A stretch of DNA of 64,000 bases from Citrus sinensis. Its lineage: Eukaryota > Streptophyta > Magnoliopsida > Sapindales > Rutaceae. Where the stretch lies: the NCBI RefSeq assembly GCF_022201045.2, contig NC_068558.1:13483501-13547500 (forward strand), in the 5' to 3' direction. Shown here piece by piece: positions 11,101 to 24,238 of the stretch (the first letter of the stretch is position 1; the number at the start of each line of letters is the position of its first letter). Both the position numbers and the translations under genes were made by a program. The notes beneath the pieces are model-generated. The model ran no database searches, was not told where the DNA came from, and saw only the letters and a program-made list of their open reading frames with translations.

Positions 11101-14100
11101 TAAAATACATCTGCCACGGGAATTATAGGTTAAATCATATGATTATTGCAACACATAAAAGCACAATACGACATGTAGTTATGCTTACGTTTGGCTTCTT
11201 TCGGGCAAGGAAGATCCTTCTTCAAACACCAAGAAACTCTACCAGTTGAAAATTAATCTTTAGTTAATTATTTATGTTTTACTTTAAATTTGGACAAGAA
11301 CGTAGATAACAACCTTCCTAAAGCAGATTCTATTAGACAAAAGAATAATGAAAAATAAAAGAAATAACTCACGAATTGCTTCCCGTAGATGAAAAACTGG
11401 AAAGTATGTTCCTGTGAAGTGATGAAAGAAGGATTTGAGTTTCTAGTCAATAAAAGAGAATCTATAGATAATGGAGGTATAAAATGAAATATTTTACATT
11501 ACATCGTAGAAGGGAAAGTATAAATAATTGAGGCATGGACATATAATTAACTGAAAAACAGAATGCTTACACTCGGGACTCTCGGCAAGTAGCGGGAGAT
11601 GACTCTGTAAAGTTGTTGTAGGATAAATCCCTGCAAGAAATTTTCCCATGGAATATCTGATGGTTATGGAAGATAAAAGTTATGAAATTGAACAAGAATC
11701 ATAAATGACAAACTTATATATCATAACTAACAAATGAGTAATTTATGTCCAAATAAAATGAAGAGCAATGGATTAAAGATAGACTTACAAGTTCTTCTCA
11801 CTGGTCAATATCCAATCAGGTAACGTTCCAGACAGTGAGTTGTTAGTCAGAAAACTACATTGAAAAAGCATCAGATGAGAATACTTAGTAAATAAGCAAT
11901 CAATGAAAAATGTAAATACAGGTCAATTTGAGAGATTAAAAAGTATCATGTGCATATATGCATGAGCTTGCTAAAGCCTAAATGTATTTATTAACTTACA
12001 TGTAATCTATCTTTTTCAAATTCTGAAGTATCCCCGGAACTGGACCACTCAACTGGTTGAAGCTCAAATCTCTACAATAATGCAATTGGTATATAAAAAT
12101 CATGAATCAATAAAAACAGTCTTTTGTAAATTGATCCATCATGGAAAATGATAAATAAAAAAATAAGCACATCTCTAAATAGCTCTCATCAAAGCAACTC
12201 ACAAAATTTTTAGATCTGTCATATCCTCAATGTATTCTGGGATTCTACCAGTTATCAAGCAATTTCTTAGTATCCTGAGTCACAAAAATCAAATTCCTTG
12301 ATAAGTTAATGTGCTTAAAAATGACAAGATGCTGTATTGCGGCGAAGTTGAGTAATGACAACTCACAATCTTTCCATTTTTTTCATATCCTGCAGATTGG
12401 GGAAAGATGAACTTGATCCTTTCAAATCAGATATCCTCCTAAAAAAGTAGATACACATCAAAAATATTTTCTATTTCTGGTACCAAGCATTAAAATGTTA
12501 AACCGAATATAGCAGTTACTACAAGCAGGGCTAAGTGCTTACAGTTCGGTTAAGTTTTTCAACTGGGATATAGTGGAAGGTATAGGGCCCTCCAATGATG
12601 TGCCCTGCAAATCCCTGAAATAGATTCGAGATCTCTCAGGTAACAATAACATAAATAGAGTGTATGTTATACGAGTGTGCAATTGGAATGCAGTACAGAA
12701 CTCACAGTCTATCAAGTTTAGTCCAGTTCACAATGAAATTGGGTATCCTCCCTGTCAAGTTACTCCCATCTATCCGACTGCAAGTGGTGAATATAAATTA
12801 GCAACTTCAGCATTCAGAAGAATAAACTTCTGTAATTTTGTCATGTTAAGCAACTTACAACTCAGTTAAGTTTTTCAGATTGCCATATGATTCTGGTATT
12901 GATCCCGTAAAATTATTTGAAGAAAGCAGACTGCAAGAGTTTTAACATCAAAAAAAGAAAAGATTACAATTTTTACAAAAATGAAAAAGGCTTGCCTGAT
13001 TCTTCAAAAAAATAAAATGACAGAGGCATTACATTCTTCTTAAGCTCTTCAAATTTCCAAGGTTTTCAGGAAGAGGTCCTACAAGTTGATTATCTTCCAA
13101 GACCCTGAAAATTTTAAATTTAAATTGTTATGATGTTTCAAATCATCCTTTTCTTCATCTAAGAATACACTTTGTTAAATAACTTACAACTCCTCAAGTG
13201 TAGAAATGTCACCAATTTCCAGAGGAATCGAACCACTAAGACGGTTTCCCAGAATAAGCCTGTAATTTAACAAAGAGTTATAAATTGGCTAACCAGTTAC
13301 CTATTTTTCTACTTCATCAATAGCTAGATGAGTAAATGGCAAGAAAAAAAATGGCCCTCAAAGTCTCTGCAAAAAATGCAAGGAATTCATACAACTCAGA
13401 GAGTAACTTACAGCTTGGTGAGATTTTGGAGCCGAGCAAAACTCTTAGGTAATGATCCATTGAAATAGTTGCGACTAAGATCTCTGTTTAACGAAACCAA
13501 ATTCATTTAGCTATCAATCTTTAAGAAAGTGTCAATATTCGACAAGGACAGTCAAATGTTATCTGGATAACAAAGCAAAGCTGTCAATTCTGTAAAATAG
13601 CTTCTTATCTGTATTAATAGAGTAACAATATTTCTTTTCTGCTGCATGCATACAAGATTAGAAACCCGTTCGACATACATTAGAATTTGAGAGCTTGGAA
13701 TATGCACTTACACTTCTTGCAGAAAAGTAAGATTCCCAAACTCTTCAGGTATAACTCCAGCAAGATTAAAACCTTTCAACAGGCTGTGATACCAAATGAA
13801 GAACATAGAAGAAAAACATCAGAGGTAGAAAGAGCAACCAAATAAACTCCAAAATCTATCGCAAATCACATTGTACGTGGGATCTGCATATACGATGAGG
13901 TGGAGGGTAAAGAAAAAACGGTCATACATGACAGTGACATGACAAACGGTGTTGTTGCTATATGTACAATCACAAGTGAAATTGCTTCCATTAGAATCAT
14001 CGATTGTAACATTCCAGGAACCCTCAGTGCAAGAAGTTTGGTTGACTTGACCATTTCTGAAGTTCAGTTTTCTGAAAATTGATTGCAGTGTTTGCACTGT

Positions 14101-16285
14101 TAAACAGAAATGAGTTGTGAGTCAATTACTAAAACAGGTATAATCCTTTCTGAATGATCTTAAGTCTAAAACCAACAAATGAAACAACAACTAGTGTGTT
14201 TAATAACTTCAGCTTAAAACAAAAGAGCTACCATATCGGCAAAAGAAAATGACACATCATCATTAAATATAATCCCTCTTAAACTAAATTGGCTAGAATA
14301 AGAAATCAGTTAGGATCCAACTATGTGAGAATTGAGAGCCATTGGCATTTTAAGAACTAAATTGTCCCAATCACAAATTTTCAAAGACTATTAAATGAAT
14401 TGAAAATTAAAGGAATAATTAAGTCATGAATTAAAACTTGAGATATCAAACCACGTTACAGGTAATGGATGCTATCAATAAGTGAATTCTCATTCCATTC
14501 GGTAATGTCAAACAAGTTAACATGTGACAGGTGAAGTTCCCGAATTACAAAGTGTTCTCGGGCCTGAGTCCCTCAATCAAGTGTTAGAACTTTTACCAGA
14601 TTTAATTACTCTAAAGGAGTTTTGATCAGGTGGGCACAGTCGCTCTCCTTATGGAGAATGACTGCCCACATGGCCAGCTCTCATTGAGAGAACTGTGCTA
14701 TTGACCCCACAGCTCTCTCAATGAGAGATGGCCGCGTGGGCTGTCGCTCTCCGATGGTGCCCACCAGATTAGCCCTCTACTGTATAGACAGACCACAACG
14801 TATTATGTTAATCATTTGTATGCACCCATTAAAATGTTGTGAAAAGTAAGAACAATAACAGATTTTATCAAACCCTAAAAATAAAAAAAAGGTTGGTAAT
14901 CAGTTATGAGCATAAGTTCATAACCTACCACAACTTATGACAACATGATGCCAACTAAATGACATTGGCAAAAAATTGACAGCTGGTGGAGGACAAGCTT
15001 CCTCCATAAATTTCAGTCATGTTCAGCAGAAATATCAAGCAATAATTGCTAAATGACAACATCATTGTTTCATTCCGAATTGGCCTTGCAGTTGCAAATA
15101 AGAGGATTCGCCCTAACGACCACTTTGTTGTTCCGTCTAGAAGAAAGCATTTCTAGTAAATTGTTTGTTCCTCAAAGTTGTTTATGTGTGTAAATCAAAC
15201 AAATACTACAAAGTAGATAATAGAAACGCTTCTGACTATTTCAAAAAGCACTTTTAGAGGTAGGAAAAGCAGAACTCATCAACAAGACAACCAAAAGAAT
15301 CAAAACCCATGTCACTACGATGATTACTATGAACATTGATAGTAATTGACGAGTGATCTATAAGGCTCTAGCTAAAAAAATATATGTTAGACTATCACCG
15401 AAAAGTATCCTAGGCCAACCTGCAAGAAGAAAAATCCAAGCCAAATTTTGTTGTTTATGCAAATAGTCAAAGAATGATAATGCTATATGCATATAAAATT
15501 TTGCATGATTAATGCACGCACATTGACACAATTATCTCATATTCACTACGGTATCACTGGACCCATGTGATGATCCCACATCATTTAAAATGATAAAAAA
15601 CATCAAGCAATCAACATTCCAAAAGTATGGAAACTAATTAGATTAATGAAGTGCTAATTATTGTTTTAAGGAAATATTTCAGCAGAAATATACAAAAGGG
15701 TGTCGGTTCGTTTACAACTTGCTTTTTGCTTTCCTAGAAGAATTTATTATTTTCGTCAACCAAACAAATTATGCTAAATATAGAGTCTCCGAGAGGGACT
15801 TATCTCTAAACAAATAATTGAAGAGAAATAAATAAATATTTATTTATTAAGAGAGAGCATCTGATTTTCTTACTGGAGTGGTCCCCATCTAATTAAAGAG
15901 AACAAACTGAAAATTCAAATCTTGGATCTTTTAACATTTTCCTTCACATTCTCAGCATCCAAACAGAGGAAACTCTCACAATAAATTCTTGCCAAACAGA
16001 ACACAAACATCTAAAAGAAGCAAACCCAGAGAGCAACATTCAATTATTTCGACTCCCACTAAAATTTTGCTCTCTTTTCCTTCAAATTCTCGAGAACCAA
16101 ACTTGAGACTTGAGACATGAAGAAAATATCATAAAAAAAAAAAAGATGAAAACTGTAATATGCTGTTGGCAAATTGTGAACTTACCTTCATCGTCAGGCA
16201 AACGTTGAGCATGAGATCCGAAGTTCGCAAAGCAATTCAGAACCAAAAACCCCAAAACAACAAAAACAGAAACGATCTTGCCCAT
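8134..16285 (-). CDS. LRR-malectin receptor-like Ser/Thr kinase (LRR VIII-2 type), 24 exons
   Basis: Plasma-membrane receptor kinase. Exons: 16285-16186, 14096-13928, 13783-13712, 13483-13412, 13259-13188, 13104-13033, 12930-12859, 12777-12706, 12614-12543, 12438-12367, 12274-12203, 12071-12000, 11854-11789, 11630-11571, 11411-11373, 11238-11189, 11074-10707, 10545-10347, 10261-10121, 9991-9873, 9707-9497, 9388-9151, 8890-8740, 8553-8134. All borders are GT..AG; the sum is 3051 bp, 1016 residues. Order: signal peptide ([14 protein letters not shown]), Cys-containing cap, ten 72-bp LRR exons, malectin-like domain (INCGG to the GVYGPLIS end), membrane helix ([10 protein letters not shown]...), kinase. 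The kinase has [10 protein letters not shown], the VAIK-type Lys in [21 protein letters not shown] and GYMAPEYA, so it is an intact RD kinase. ATG 16285 was chosen because it puts the signal peptide first; ATG 16339 is in frame but adds 18 polar residues. The ligand is unknown. An (AG)n tract at 16391-16413 lies upstream. Confidence 0.93.
14622..14771. mobile_element. Foldback/MITE-like palindrome in intron 1 of the minus-strand receptor kinase
   Basis: About 150 bp reads as one imperfect palindrome. Inner arms 14678-14697 and 14708-14727 match 19 of 20. Further out, CCCACATGGCC pairs with GGCCGCGTGGG, and the ends GGTGGGCAC and GTGCCCACC pair. It is much more GC-rich than its surroundings. 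No target duplication was identified, and the right arm has a deletion. It lies in the 2.1-kb first intron (14097-16185), in which nothing else was recognised. Confidence 0.65.
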
Positions 16286-16339
16286 TTCCACTCCCCCACA
16301 CTTCCTGATGAGTAAAGGAGTAGTTTGAGTTTCAGACAA

Positions 16340-19300
16340 ATTAAGTAATGCTCAAATATGACAACAAAACGACGGGTCGTTTAGCGACACAGAGAGAGAG
16401 AGAGAGAGAGAGAGTTCCGTGTGATCACTTAGAGAAAGAATGCATGGAGTTGTTATGCAGAGGAGGTAGACATTAATTAACAGAAAAAAGCAAAAGATTG
16501 ATTTATTTGCTTTTCGTTCTCAGTAATGAAATGAAAATTATGCGAAGGCTTTTGCCAGTTTTCTATTGTTCTTTTATGCACGTGGTCGAAGTCCCGACAA
16601 TATTTAAAACAAAAACAAAGACAGAAACTGAAACAGTAAAATTTGATTGGTTCGATTGATTGTTGTGTTAAAGTTAATTTTTTTGAAAAGAAAAATTAGG
16701 AGTACAGTGTATGAACGGGGACGAAATATGAAAGGGTCAGCGTCAAGAAAAGGAGGCAATATTGAAAGCGACAATGACACCTATTATTTGATAAATAATG
16801 GTGTCCCAAACTTCATTTCATATTGGGAAAAAGAATAATGGTAGAGCTACAATCACTTTATATCAATAAATATATACGAATTCAGAAATTAATTGTATAA
16901 AATTATTATAAATTTATATAACTAAAAAAAAATTGTTACCACTTTTTTATTAATCCTTTACGTCACATCTTTGAACATATTAACATATATAAAATTATAT
17001 TCAATTCTATCGTTACATATTTAAGATGTCATCTAAGTGTTATAGTTTTTCAACCATTTATATGGTAAATTTTTTCGAAATAAATATTATTTTGAAAGTA
17101 GCGATATTATTTAAAAGTATTAGTTTTATATTAATAATTTATTTTTTAAAAGTAGAGATATTTTTTTAAACCATTTTGCTAAAATACGGACTTACGTCAC
17201 ATGTGATCAGTAGAAAACAGTGAAAAGGGATGTTGAGGAAACTGAAACAGAGAGAGAGAGAGTGTGGAGACCGTATCTGCATATCTGGAGTTGAGCCGCC
17301 AAGATGGATTTGCCAAGTCAGCAGACGTTGGTTACCGACAAACGCACACGGCATTATGGGCTGTGTGGGCCCACGATTTGACCATGTCGGCACCCGTCTA
17401 TAGATTGAATTTTTTTTTCCTTTTTTATAAGAATTTTTATTTTCTTTAATTTGTCTTTAAAAAAAAAAAAATTGGTCAAGTTTGTGTTACTCACCCGAGT
17501 TTATATGGAACTTCCCAACTTCTAACTACATTTTTTAATTAATTAGAAAATGGTAAAATAGGCAAGAGATGGTTCTATTCCATCTATGATTTTTTTTAAA
17601 AAAATCTTTGTAAAATTGTTAGCAAAAATAAAATAGACTTTGTCGGCTGTCCATCTCTGAAACTTTTTTTTTTTTTTTATCTCTCGAAATGATAAAGATA
17701 AAAGAAAATAACTTTAACTTTTTGAGACATTGAAGAGAGCGATCCCCATCTCCAACCGAAATTTAGATGTGTAAAATTGGAATCCAGTTAATTTTATACA
17801 TGTGTAATAGAATTCTTATATTATCGAGAAACATTTAAAATGAATATTGAATATAAATCTTACAGATATTATCACTGAGTCGTAAAGATTGTAAAGATTT
17901 CTTATTCAATCTATCTCTTAATAAGTTTAATAATTTCAGTGGAAAAAAATAAGAGAGAGAGAATAAAATCCCATATGGTGTTGAAGACTCCAATGTCCAG
18001 GACCAGGAACAAGTTGGGTTGTTTCTCCTTCGATAGCTGCAGCACATGAATTCCTTGGGAGTTTGGGATTGATGCCGTGTGAAAAAAAATGAATTTATCT
18101 TGGAATAAAAAACTATCGGAGGAAAACCAGCTGCCTGATTTTGTCACCTTTTATCTAATATAGCTGTAACTTAATAATTTTTTTTATTTTTTTGGCTGTC
18201 AGAGTCAAATCTTTGACCGTAGGAGTTGTTTTTGTTGATGTATTTGCTCAGTTGATCTTCAAGTAATTTTGTGTAATTGATCACTTGAGTTGGAACTATA
18301 CTACTAGAGAGAAGTTTGAAGTTAAAAAATTAATTTGGATATTTTCCTCCATTCTGTAGGATTAACCAAGTGATTTTAAAATATTTTTTATTTTTATTTG
18401 ACTGATCACTCAGTTTAATTTTAAAAAGAGTGGAAGAGTTTGAATTCTAAGAGAGATAAGGGATTAAATGTGATGGAGCAAAAATAGTGAAAGTAAGATC
18501 TAATAGGATAGGAAAACTAGATATTGTTGTATTATTAAACTAAGCCAATACGATTAACTTATACTCTAATCAAAGCGTGATTAGATCTTATTCTAATCCA
18601 AGCGAGTCAATCGGATTTAATAACGCGTAATATGAGATTAGATAGATAATCCCAAAGAGAATTCTAAACTAGGGGTTTTATTAAATAATTGAATCTGAGT
18701 TATGAAAATAATTACAAGATCTCTCTATTTCTAATAGAGGAAACACACTTCCCTAAGTTAACTTAAAAATGAAAACTAAATCACAATTATACTGGAAATA
18801 AAATATACTTCCCTAAATTAACTAAATCTCATATCTTAATTGATTCTAATGAAAATAGAAAATCTTAAAATAATAAAATATCATAATTGACTATAATTAA
18901 AATAGAAAGTCCTAAAATAATAAAATTCTAAAATCTTAAAATTCATAAAATAACGTCTTACATCAAAATACTTGTTTGGTGTAACTTATTTAATGATCAT
19001 AAGTGTTTTTTTAATTCCGTAAGCTCTTATCAAACTTTTTAGCATTATTTTTTTTAAATAGAGCTTAAGAAGATTAAATAAGTTAATTTTTTTGCCCCTA
19101 CTAACAAATTCTCAAATTTTGGGCTTTTGAAAGTAAAGGTGGAATTTTTTTTAAATGTTAAAATATCTAAAGCATCTTTTATTTTTTTATAATCTTATTT
19201 CATTCTTTTCATAAAAAAACTTTAAAAAAATTTCCTATTAAAGTAATTTTGTAATTTTTAATAAAAACTCTCAATGACAACCAAGCAACTAATTTTTTTT

Positions 19301-20167
19301 GGATAAAGGCTCTAATTATAAAAATTCTACTAACAAAAGTTCTACTTAAATAAGTTATATTTGAAAAATTATACTGAACAGAACTTAAAAATTAAATTTT
19401 GACTCTGTTCATACCTATACCTTCTAAATAAATACTACTTAGGTTCCTTATAAATTTTTAATACCGGATGCGCTGTTGAAACCATTAATAACAAAGAAGA
19501 ATAATAATTTTTTTATCCAAAATCTCTCAAATTAGTTCTAGTTAATTTATCTGTTAAAATATGATATTTGCTTTTCGAGAATGTATTTATTTGATCAATG
19601 TTTTAATATCAGAAATTAGAGGAAATTTTATTGAAGATCACAACTGTAATTAAAAAAATAATGATAATTCTAAAAGGCATAAAAAGTGTTCCCTTCCTGC
19701 CACAGATTAATGAGTTATGAATATCCCTAGATATCGGTAAAATCAAAATCTGAACAAAATAAATAAACATATAAATAAAGCTCGAAGCTGGGTGACACTT
19801 AAATAAATATGGAAGATTACATTGGATAATCAATTCATAAAGTTGAGTGATTAATCTGGGCCAAAATAATTAATATTATGGATCAATCTAGCTCGATCAC
19901 GTTAACTTAGGCCTGGTTAAATAAATATTAGAATATGTTAAAAAAACAACTGAAAATCACTATTCTAATTACCAGGGAAGTTTATCAGCTGTTAGAGAAA
20001 ACTCCATGCAGATTTTAACAACCAATGTTTTAATTTGGTTTGGTTTACGTCCTAAACTGGAAAAAAGCAAGTATTAATAAACACTTTACGTAATCAAAAG
20101 CTTACGCTTTCGGTCATATCTTTGAATATTAATTTTTCTACGAAACCTCAAACGTTGAATATTGAAA
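16340..20167. other. Gene-free region upstream of the minus-strand receptor kinase
   Basis: Holds the promoter of the minus-strand kinase, including an (AG)n run 16391-16413 and a shorter one near 17250-17261. The rest is AT-rich with poly-A/T runs. Small ORFs here show no domain and are treated as chance. Confidence 0.6.
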
Positions 20168-20379
20168 GTTCTAAAGCAATTTTTTTTTTTTTTGTTGTAA
20201 ATCATTCGGTGTCCCGCGACCATATTGGGCCTCAACTAATCCGGATTCGAGGTGTAATAACAGTTAAAACTCTTTACCCCTCCCAAATAGTATGTTTAGT
20301 GGAGATCGAGCCCGAAAGCTCTTCCCACAAACTCAACCTGCGCTGCCAACTGAGCCACAACCATTTGGTTCTAAAGCAA
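20168..20379 (-). mobile_element. tRNA-derived SINE with 12-bp target-site duplication
   Basis: On the minus strand the body runs from 20367 to 20180. It begins with a tRNA-like head containing an A box (TGGCTCAGTTGG), then a B-box-like GGGCTCGATCTCC, a unique body, and a CAAC-poly(A) tail (T-run at about 20181-20193 on the plus strand). It is flanked by a perfect direct repeat GTTCTAAAGCAA at 20168-20179 and 20368-20379, the mark of LINE-assisted insertion. The length of about 188 bp is normal for plant SINEs. The intact duplication suggests a fairly recent insertion. Confidence 0.9.
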
Positions 20380-20414
20380 AAATTTGAGCGGCTGCAATGT
20401 GTGAGGATCAGACC

Positions 20415-20539
20415 AGATTTGGAAATAATAGATTCTTGATTCTTTTATATTTGTTTAATAGCTTAAACATTGCTGAGAAGATTTGGAAATAATAGATTTT
20501 TTATTCTTTTATATTTGTTTAATAGCTTAAACATTGCAG
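20415..20539. repeat. Tandem duplication, 64-bp period, two copies
   Basis: Copy 1 is 20415-20478 and copy 2 starts at 20479. They share the GATTTGGAAATAATAGATT start and a TAATAGCTTAAACATTGC end, with a few differences. It begins about 35 bp beyond the SINE. Confidence 0.8.
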
Positions 20540-22405
20540 AAACAATTTTATTTTTGTTCTTAAGAATTTTTTTGAGTGATTTTCAAACAGTTTTCTTTAA
20601 CCAGATAACCAAGTTTAAATGTTAATCTAAATTTTCACTTTTCGTAAATTTGTGCATTCCAGACAAATACCCACTTATAGTTTTTCCTTTTTTTTTCTTT
20701 TCCTCATATAGTCGCTTGGGTCTCTAAAAAAAATACTTAGGTATTTGGCCTTGTGCTTTGATTAGTATAGATAACTTGGTATTATTGAGTATGCAATTTC
20801 ACTTGATTAAAAAATAGTTATGATTATATTGAAAGGAATAGTATTATTACTATTTTATTCGAGAAACTGTTAACGTAAATATAGCAGCTGCTAAGTTACA
20901 TATAACTTAATTTGCATCAACCCAAAAATGATTACTGAATAATAAAAAATTAGTAGCATATAAAATAAGACGGAGATTATGAATAATTACTTTTGAGTTT
21001 ATTGTAAATTATGTATGATGTAACTTAATAAGACCCGGCAAATATATGTAACTGATCCACGTCAAATTTATCATATGAACACTTGAAGTGCAAAAAGAAA
21101 AAAATGTGACATCGCAAAAGCTTCAGCCTTCATCAATGCCCACGTGAAAATTACAGTCAAATGCTTCCAACGTAATCTCATGACGGCTAAAGTTATACAA
21201 AAAGAAAGAGGGATTCAAACAAAGCTTTACAAAGTGGAAAAAATCCAACTCGGTTTAGCGGAAAACGTTGCCTTAAACATTGTGTTATATTAGTAATTAA
21301 GTTTCATTAATCTTGGAACTTTCCATGTGAATTTCAAGTTTCTTCTAGAAAAGAAATATTCAATTAAAAGTTTCAAGAAAGCGTGATGGTCTTCCTTCTC
21401 CTTTTCAAGCCCAAGCCCCAAAGGACTCCCACTTAATTAATATGACGTCATTATTTCCAAACTTTTTTTTTTAATTTATAAAGAAGGACCAATTCTAAAC
21501 TTAATAAAACAAGTCAATTTTTTCAAAACTCGAATACTATCAAATAAAAATGATAAATTGCTTGAAAATCACTGACCAAATTCTTAAGCACACTTCAACT
21601 TAAAATACAGTTCTAATCAGATACATCTCCTTTGAGCCAATTAATTAAAGGTGGAGGAAGAGGAAAAATCCTCCAAGAACATGCCTCTCTTTGTCTTTTT
21701 TTTTTTTCACCTTTTTCCTTCTCTTTCTATTTAATTATTTAATTTCTATAATGGTTACCAATTACTGGGACATTGGGACTTAAGCATCAATTTCTCCCGA
21801 ATACTGACATAAGTGGAACATCAACATAGATGTTCTCACGTAAGGCACGAACAATTTTATATTTTGGATCATAAAATTAAGAATGTGAAAGATTACTTTT
21901 ATATAACTAGAAATGCTCAGATTCAAATTTCCACACTTTAAGAAATACAATGTTTGTTTATGTTTCTACAGACTTTTGTTTTGTTTTCCTTTTTTTTTTT
22001 TGTGAAGTCTAGTTATTTTTAAATTTTGACTTGCTAGTTTTAATATGAAATTTTACAATGTGACATACTCTATGTATAAGCACAATCTTTTAAAAGATTA
22101 CAAAAAAAAAAAAAAAAACATTCTCAATAAGCAGAAAGTCAAAAACTACAAACTTGCATTGGTGGTTATTTGAACAGAGAGTGGAATATAATTATTAGGA
22201 GTTTTGACAAAGTTGTATTTGAAATTAAGTTTTATATTTTTATGGAATACTATTATATATTACTTTAGTAAAAAATTAATAATGTTTTAATTTTTAATTT
22301 GAGTTGTATTAAGGATTGGAATATCTAATCAAATGGGCTAAACCCACACACATACATCATATGTTCAGTATAACATTATTGTATGTGGACATACATACAA
22401 GCAAA
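20540..22405. other. Intergenic, AT-rich, no genes seen
   Basis: No coding potential recognised. Contains poly-A/T runs such as 22102-22118. Confidence 0.6.
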
Positions 22406-22683
22406 ACTTCTATTAGGAGTGGACAAAAAACCTGGTGCTCAACAAAAAACTGAATTGAACTAGTGATTAGTTCAAAAATTAATAAAAACCGGTCGATTCA
22501 TTAAAAAAAAAAAAACTCAAAAACTGAAAAATTCACCAAATACAAAGAAATTAATTAAAAAAGCAACCAAATCGAACCGGAAATCAAACTAATTTGGTTT
22601 GGTTGGGTTTGATTCATAAATTAACTAAAAATCGTTCAATTCAGTTTGATGCGAAACCAAACCAAACCACCCCTAACTACTAT
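22406..22683. mobile_element. hAT-like MITE, 262 bp
   Basis: The element spans 22414-22675. Its ends TAGGAGTGG and (reverse complement) TAGGGGTGG are hAT-type. It is flanked by 8-bp near-identical direct repeats, ACTTCTAT (22406-22413) and ACTACTAT (22676-22683). The interior is rich in AACC/GGTT motifs such as CCAAACCAAACC, likely subterminal repeats. It has no coding capacity. Confidence 0.75.
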
Positions 22684-23227
22684 GGGTCAATTCAAAAAAA
22701 TATGAAAACTCAATGGCAGAATTGCAAGTTTTTGTCCACTTGTTTGAATTTGAAACTTCGAACTGCTTTGTTTGAATCCGCGTTTGAAGTCAGCTCTTCG
22801 GATACGGCATAGGCACAGTCAACTCGAAAAGTGTCAGATTAAGAAATAAGTTATAAATCATTGATTTTGTACACATTTAATCCGATTCCGTACCACAAGT
22901 TTTTGAATTTCTTCATTTTAAAAATTAATTAAAGCACGTACAGCATAAGTTGAGAAAACTAAAACATTTTGTGGGTTACTGTACATATGCAATGGTTGAT
23001 TGGTCGTCACAAACTCTTCAGAAATATTTAAGAAATTCTATCTTTATTTTTATGATTTTTTTAAGAGAGGGGGTGTGTGTATTCTCAAGTGCAGGTGCAC
23101 TCACTTTTTTTTAATACATTCATGCTGTTAAACTTTGTAATTTAATAGAGTCAATTTTCTATGTATTATAAAATCATGCGGCTTAATAATGTGTCTGCGC
23201 TAACTCTATTAAATCATCAAGGACTTT
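22684..23227. other. Intergenic, nothing recognised
   Basis: AT-rich; no gene or element boundaries found. Confidence 0.5.
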
Positions 23228-23411
23228 CAATATGTTAATGTTAAATTTGTTCTTAGAGATTGTAATGCTCATGCCCATTCTTTAGCGAAATTCGCTTTAG
23301 AGAAAGATACTTATGTCGTCTGGGAAAACTCATTTCCAGTAGACATACAGATTGTATTAGACAGTGTTGTTCTTGTTTGAATGAAATGTTTACTTTCTTT
23401 AAAAAAAAAAA
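23228..23411 (+). mobile_element. 3' end of a LINE-type element (RNase H-like tail plus poly-A)
   Basis: Fifty open codons followed by a stop at 23378-23380 carry the C-terminal block of the plant LINE RNase H-like (RVT_3) domain: VLRDCNAHAHSLAKFAL, followed by a Trp and VDIQIVL. A short 3' UTR leads to an A-run at about 23400-23411. Flanking blocks CGG(C/T)TTAATAAT near 23178 and 23417 may be a diverged target duplication. The 5' part is missing, as is usual for truncated LINE insertions. Confidence 0.7.
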
Positions 23412-24238
23412 TCTTACGGTTTAATAATATATTCGCATTAGAAAAATAGGACGCTTGCATAAGAGTCTTCATAGTGTGCACACACATACACACACAAGTT
23501 ATTAACTAACAGGGTAGTTAAGAATGACTTCTATCTTTAAGGATTTGATTGAGTGACTTTTAAATAATTTTTTAGATGTATAATAACAATTTAGTGTTTG
23601 ATTTGAGCTTCACGCAACCCCTATATTTTTTTGAAATATAAATAAAAAGAATAATAATGGTGATTAGTAGGGGTGGAGCTCGAAGTTCAATTATATGAGG
23701 GCCAAATTAAAACATTTTAAAATTGACTGTATGGTTTTTTTTTTCTTTTTTTTTCAATTTTATAGGCTCTAGCATATAAAAGTTTTATTTTCATAGTGTA
23801 AAAGTTCTTTCCCATTTTAAAAAAATATAAAATAAAATTTGAATAAGACAAAGACTATAAAACATCAACCAAAAAGTAGGCTCAATAAAAGAAAGAGAAA
23901 AGAATATGCTGAAAATAAATTAATAATTGTATAGGTACAACTTGTTATTAAAATTAATGTTTGTGGGATCATATGACTTAAGTGACATTTTTCCAATAAA
24001 ATTAAAAATTGTGAGACGATGTCCAATCTTGCAGGCGCGAAAATGAAGATTTACACCTAAAACTTATGATATTATCCTATTTTATTTAGAAATTCATTGT
24101 ATCTATAAAAATCTGCGGGTACCAGAGCACCCCTCTATGCGAATGAGGCTTTCCCTCTGATGCGAATGAGGCCCCTCCCTGTGGCTAGAGAAAGTAAAGT
24201 AGAGAAACAGAAACATCTGACATTTATTTAATGCATTA
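23412..24238. other. Intergenic, nothing recognised
   Basis: AT-rich with poly-T stretches; no gene seen. Confidence 0.5.

Noticed and set aside
16286..16339. Upstream in-frame ATG at 16339 for the minus-strand receptor kinase
   Set aside because: It would place 18 polar residues before the signal peptide; ATG 16285 gives a normal signal sequence. It cannot be excluded without transcript data.
17166..17449. Overlapping ORFs on both strands near 17.2-17.4 kb
   Set aside because: No recognisable domain, poly-T flanks and no splice context; treated as chance.
20122..20439. 105-codon plus-strand ORF across 20.1-20.4 kb
   Set aside because: It runs through the SINE and its T-tail; the sequence is explained by the SINE insertion.
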